Assembly: GCA_038501625.1 (NCBI GenBank)
Contig: JAZAYU010000003.1
Location: 5,656,796-5,720,795, forward strand
Origin: Corbicula japonica
Taxonomy: Eukaryota; Mollusca; Bivalvia; Venerida; Cyrenidae
Length of the DNA: 64,000 nucleotides
Direction: 5' to 3'
Part shown: positions 61,290 through 64,000 of the stretch, in pieces
Numbering within the stretch: position 1 is the stretch's first letter
How the letters are laid out: each line of letters starts with the position of its first letter
The notes under the pieces: model-generated
Told to the model about the DNA's origin: nothing
Seen by the model: the letters and a program-made list of their open reading frames with translations, nothing else
Database searches by the model: none
Position numbers and translations under genes: made by a program

Positions 61290-61635
61290 AAATTTTTTCT
61301 AACGCGAATACTTATACACACTTACTTCTTCTCTAATACAGACAGTTTTAGTACAGGGCTTACTTTTCAAAAACAAAAATTCAAAATCAGTGTTGAACCA
61401 AGTACCCACTTTGTATTGGTTTCCAAAATGCACAAACAATTTTGTAAAAGAACGTCGATAATATAACACTAGTTTGAGAAATACTACCAAATTCTACAAG
61501 CTCTAACTACATGCCTTACATTCTTTAATGTATTGCAAAAACAACTAATTAAAACAGGCAAACATTTTGCCCTTATTAAAACCTTTGCGACGTTCGAATC
61601 AAGCAACAACAAAAAGTTTTCCTCACATGAAATCG
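61290..61635 (+). pseudogene. YLDD-type RT element, decayed finger-region fragment
   Basis: A VPTLYWFPKMHKQFCKR segment, a Q-LQALTTCLTFFNVLQKQL segment and KTGKHFA correspond to the block at 1970-2120 in RT copy 1. Stops occur throughout. It may be the 5' part of the RT at 62.8 kb, with 61.64-62.80 kb being insertion or decay. Confidence 0.65.
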
Positions 61636-61639
61636 GCGC

Positions 61640-61640
<1 letters not shown>

Positions 61641-61681
<41 letters not shown>
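61641..61681. repeat. (ATA)n microsatellite
   Basis: About 13 uninterrupted ATA units. The poly-Ile frames on both strands are not genes. Confidence 0.95.
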
Positions 61682-61683
<2 letters not shown>

Positions 61684-62406
61684 CAATTGCATTTACCAAT
61701 TTAGTACATTGTCTTCATAGTTCCTGTATCTATATTACAGTCACGCCTTCTTAAGGGACCAATTCCAATTCTTCGTTAAAAAATAGAGTGATTGTTACAT
61801 AACATATGTAGTTGAAATTCTTTGAATTTTATTTACAATTTTAGTACTTAGTAGATGCTTAAAAACGTGATTTTGATGTAATCTATATTCATGTATACTT
61901 GAATAAAAATAATTACAAACACGATTGCTCTTTCTTCACCTCTACTATCTGGCTTTTATGGGATCCTAGTGGCTTTTTATAAAATGAGCATTTAACTTTG
62001 TGTATGATTTTTCTCTAGAGAACTTGTCACGACAAGTGTACAATTGATGCTTGTTCAAAAAGAATATCCGGAAAAACAGGGCCACAGCCAGTCAAAACTT
62101 AAAGCAAAGAAAGAGAGCATAAGTTACAAAATTATCTTTTTTCTCAAAATAACCTTCTTAGAACCGTCCGTGGTAACACAAATTTGCTTGTGCAAAATTT
62201 AATTTTATCAAATTATCAAATTTAAACATCGTCTGAATGATTATTTATAGGAAAAGTTCCCAAATAAATGTATATTTTGTATTCCTATATCATACAAATC
62301 ATTCAGTCTGTCACATTTCTTAGGCAGATGTAAGTGACAAGTTTGTGTTGTTTCTTTAATGACCTATACAAGATACAATTACTCTTCTCGGTTGTGCGCG
62401 ATCACA
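61682..62406. other. AT-rich stretch, nothing seen
   Basis: No feature recognised between the ATA run and the C run. Confidence 0.35.
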
Positions 62407-62422
62407 CCCCCCCCCCCCCCCC
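62407..62422. repeat. 16-base poly-C run
   Basis: An uninterrupted C homopolymer in AT-rich DNA. It is not inside a tail module, unlike the one at 8237-8250. Confidence 0.95.
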
Positions 62423-62479
62423 TGTGTTTGTGAACATTTATTATCATGGTATCTGGTGAGTCAGCTGTTGAAAAAAAGT

Positions 62480-62560
62480 AATATATGCATATCAGGAATC
62501 GCCACACTCACAAAACACAGCCTCCCCACGCAGCGAAAAAGAAGAGAGGCAGTGAGAGGT
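62480..62560 (-). repeat. Tail-module fragment, antisense
   Basis: ATATGCATATCAGGAATCGC, CACACTCACAAAACACAGCC and GCAGCGAAAAAGAAGAGAGG: the distal end of the module, truncated at its CT-rich block. Confidence 0.8.
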
Positions 62561-62799
62561 ATATTTCTACGCTTTTTGGTAATGTAAGATTTTTAATCAA
62601 CCAATAATGAGAAATGACGATAACGGCGAATACTTAAACTCCAAATTTTAGAGTTAATCACACGATAAATCAGTAATTTTTTGTATTTAAGAAAGGATTA
62701 AAATACACAAGCGAAGCTACAACAATTAAAACATACTCACATAAGCAGTAGTGTCATGGTCATACATTTCTATTCACCATAACTAAATGGACAACTCTA

Positions 62800-63567
62800 T
62801 GGACAATTTTATTGTTATGAAACATACTTTATGTTATCTCTTTCTACCGAACATCAAGATGATATTATTACAGCTTTTAACAACACCTCGAGGTATCTTG
62901 ATGATTTATTAAATATAGATAATAACCATTTTCCATCACTGGTTAATAAGATTTATCCTAAAGAAATACAGCGTAATAAAGCGAACACTTCAGAAAAGCA
63001 TGCAAACTTTCGTGATCTACATCTGTCCATTGAAAATGGTTACGTCACCACTAAAATATATGATAAAAGAGATGATTTTAATTTTAATATAGTAAATTTT
63101 CCGTTTTTAGACGGCGATGTTCCTCGTGCAACATCTTACGGGGTTTATTTCTCATAGCTTGATCGCTTTTCAAGAGCTTGCAACGATGTGAATGATTTCA
63201 ATGAACGTAATCTTTGCATTACAGAAAAACTTTTAAAACAAGGTTATCGGTATCACATATTAAGGAAAACCTTTTGCAAGTTTTATCGCCGATACCCAGA
63301 TCTAATTCATAAATACAGGTGCAGTTTGAAATCACTATTTCAACAAGGTATTTCACAGCCAGTTTTTATGGAGATTTAGTTTATAAACTTAAAGAGATAA
63401 AGGGTAATGTTAATTTCTCCCAGTTATTCGTAAAATCCATCTGTAAATTTAAAAAGAAAGGTTACCAACTTGATATTCTAAAGCGCTCTGCAGGCCTGGA
63501 GATTAACCCATCTACAGTTAATCATTGTGCTTACCTCATCGGTTGCACTACGGTGGCAGGGGTTTAA
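62800..63567 (+). pseudogene. YLDD-type RT element copy 2, catalytic and C-terminal part
   Basis: The best preserved RT. From the ATG-containing frame at 62831 it shows FNNTSRYLDDLLNIDN (YLDD catalytic motif, residues about 22-25), NKANTSEKHANFRDLHLSI, KIYDKRDDFNFNIVNFPFLD and GDVPRATSYGVYFS. A TAG at 63155-63157 stands where the family has Q. The same frame then continues LDRFSRACNDVNDFNER and GYRYHILRKTFCKFYRR. A one-base loss near 63363 shifts the frame into the last 68 codons, ending at 63567. With only two lesions in 740 bp it is a fairly young dead copy, 5'-truncated at about 62.8 kb. Class (Penelope-like or other) is tentative; no GIY-YIG or other endonuclease is seen. Confidence 0.85.
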
Positions 63568-63870
63568 GAGTTTATGAAGGTTTTTGGGAAATCTTTTCTT
63601 AAAAGAACCTAGAAGCTCGATTTGTTTCTTTTATCCCTGTCATCGTGTTCTTGCTGATTTTACTCCAGGAGCTCTGGTCTTGTTTTGCCACTGACCGTTC
63701 CAAGGCGGTAAACCTTCATGTTCTCACTTTCTTTAATTGTTTGTGGTGTTCATATTGAAATTGATTCTTATAATACCGTGCGCTCTTTTCCTCTCTACTG
63801 TTTGGCTGTGTGGGGAGGCTGTGTCTGCTGGATGTGGCCATCCCTGATACGCATATTTCACTTTTTCTAA
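63568..63870 (+). repeat. RT-element 3' UTR and tail module (copy following RT copy 2)
   Basis: GAGTTTATGAAGG, AAAGAACCTAGAAGCTCGAT and CATCGTGTTCTTGCTGATTT, then a shortcut straight to TTTTGCCACTGACCGTTCCA (the middle ~220 bp seen at 8.05-8.25 kb are missing), a CGCTCTTTTCCTCTCTAC block, and GGCCATCCCTGATACGCATA with a CACTTTTTC end. Confidence 0.85.
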
Positions 63871-64000
63871 AAAAAAATTGTTCGTGTGTGCATAATTGAA
63901 AAGTCATTTAAAAATGTTACGCAATAGTACTTTAGAGATGGTACTTCTACAAGATCAATTTGTCTATTCTATTAATCCCGAGTAAATGTGTGATATGCAC
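63871..64000. other. AT-rich end of window, nothing seen
   Basis: Short A run, then unassigned sequence. Confidence 0.4.

Overview
The window is AT-rich eukaryotic DNA with no recognisable host gene, no rRNA or tRNA gene that I can support, and no CRISPR array or bacterial-type operon. Nearly everything identifiable is a transposable element, a dead remnant of one, or a tandem repeat. The reverse-transcriptase (RT) family present, the abundance of small inverted-repeat elements, and the LINE with a GATA-type tail fit a marine or freshwater invertebrate. A mollusc, most likely a bivalve, is my best guess; this rests on remembered family resemblance, not on a search.

Layout. 1-8.4 kb: a dead RT element with a YLDD-type catalytic family (tentatively Penelope-like). 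It is interrupted by a 3.85-kb inverted-repeat DNA transposon (2289-6141) and then by a second insertion/deletion region (6284-7533) holding a small MITE and a 127-bp hairpin. 8.4-24 kb: mostly featureless AT-rich DNA. It carries tail fragments of the RT element, a rearranged RT copy fused to an antisense '655-unit' repeat (14.65-15.49 kb), and microsatellites. 24.2-25.0 kb: a 5'-truncated LINE. 29.8-38.1 kb: mosaic duplications plus a pair of ~430-bp inverted repeats about 4.7 kb apart. 39.6, 44.0 and 55.6 kb: three copies of a hairpin MITE family. 45.6-46.5 kb: a 42-bp minisatellite inside an RT-element tail. 46.8-53.1 kb: a direct segmental duplication whose two copies differ by at least three insertions, so one copy preserves empty sites. 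56.9-60.1 kb: 655-unit fragments, one split by a non-autonomous hAT element with an 8-bp target duplication. 61.3-63.9 kb: the best preserved RT copy, with its 3' tail.

How the parts relate. Three repeat families tie the window together. (1) The YLDD-RT element and its 3' tail module, marked by CCACTGACCGTTCC near one end and CTGATATGCATAT near the other, occurs about 15 times, mostly as 5'-truncated pieces. (2) The 655-unit occurs solo, split, and as a tandem array. (3) Fold-back or MITE elements are present in at least five types, two of them associated with TTAA. Several microsatellites and the minisatellite sit at the same internal CT-rich position of the tail module, which suggests that the module seeds tandem repeats. 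Coordinates of degenerate repeats are estimates by eye, usually good to about 10-30 bases.
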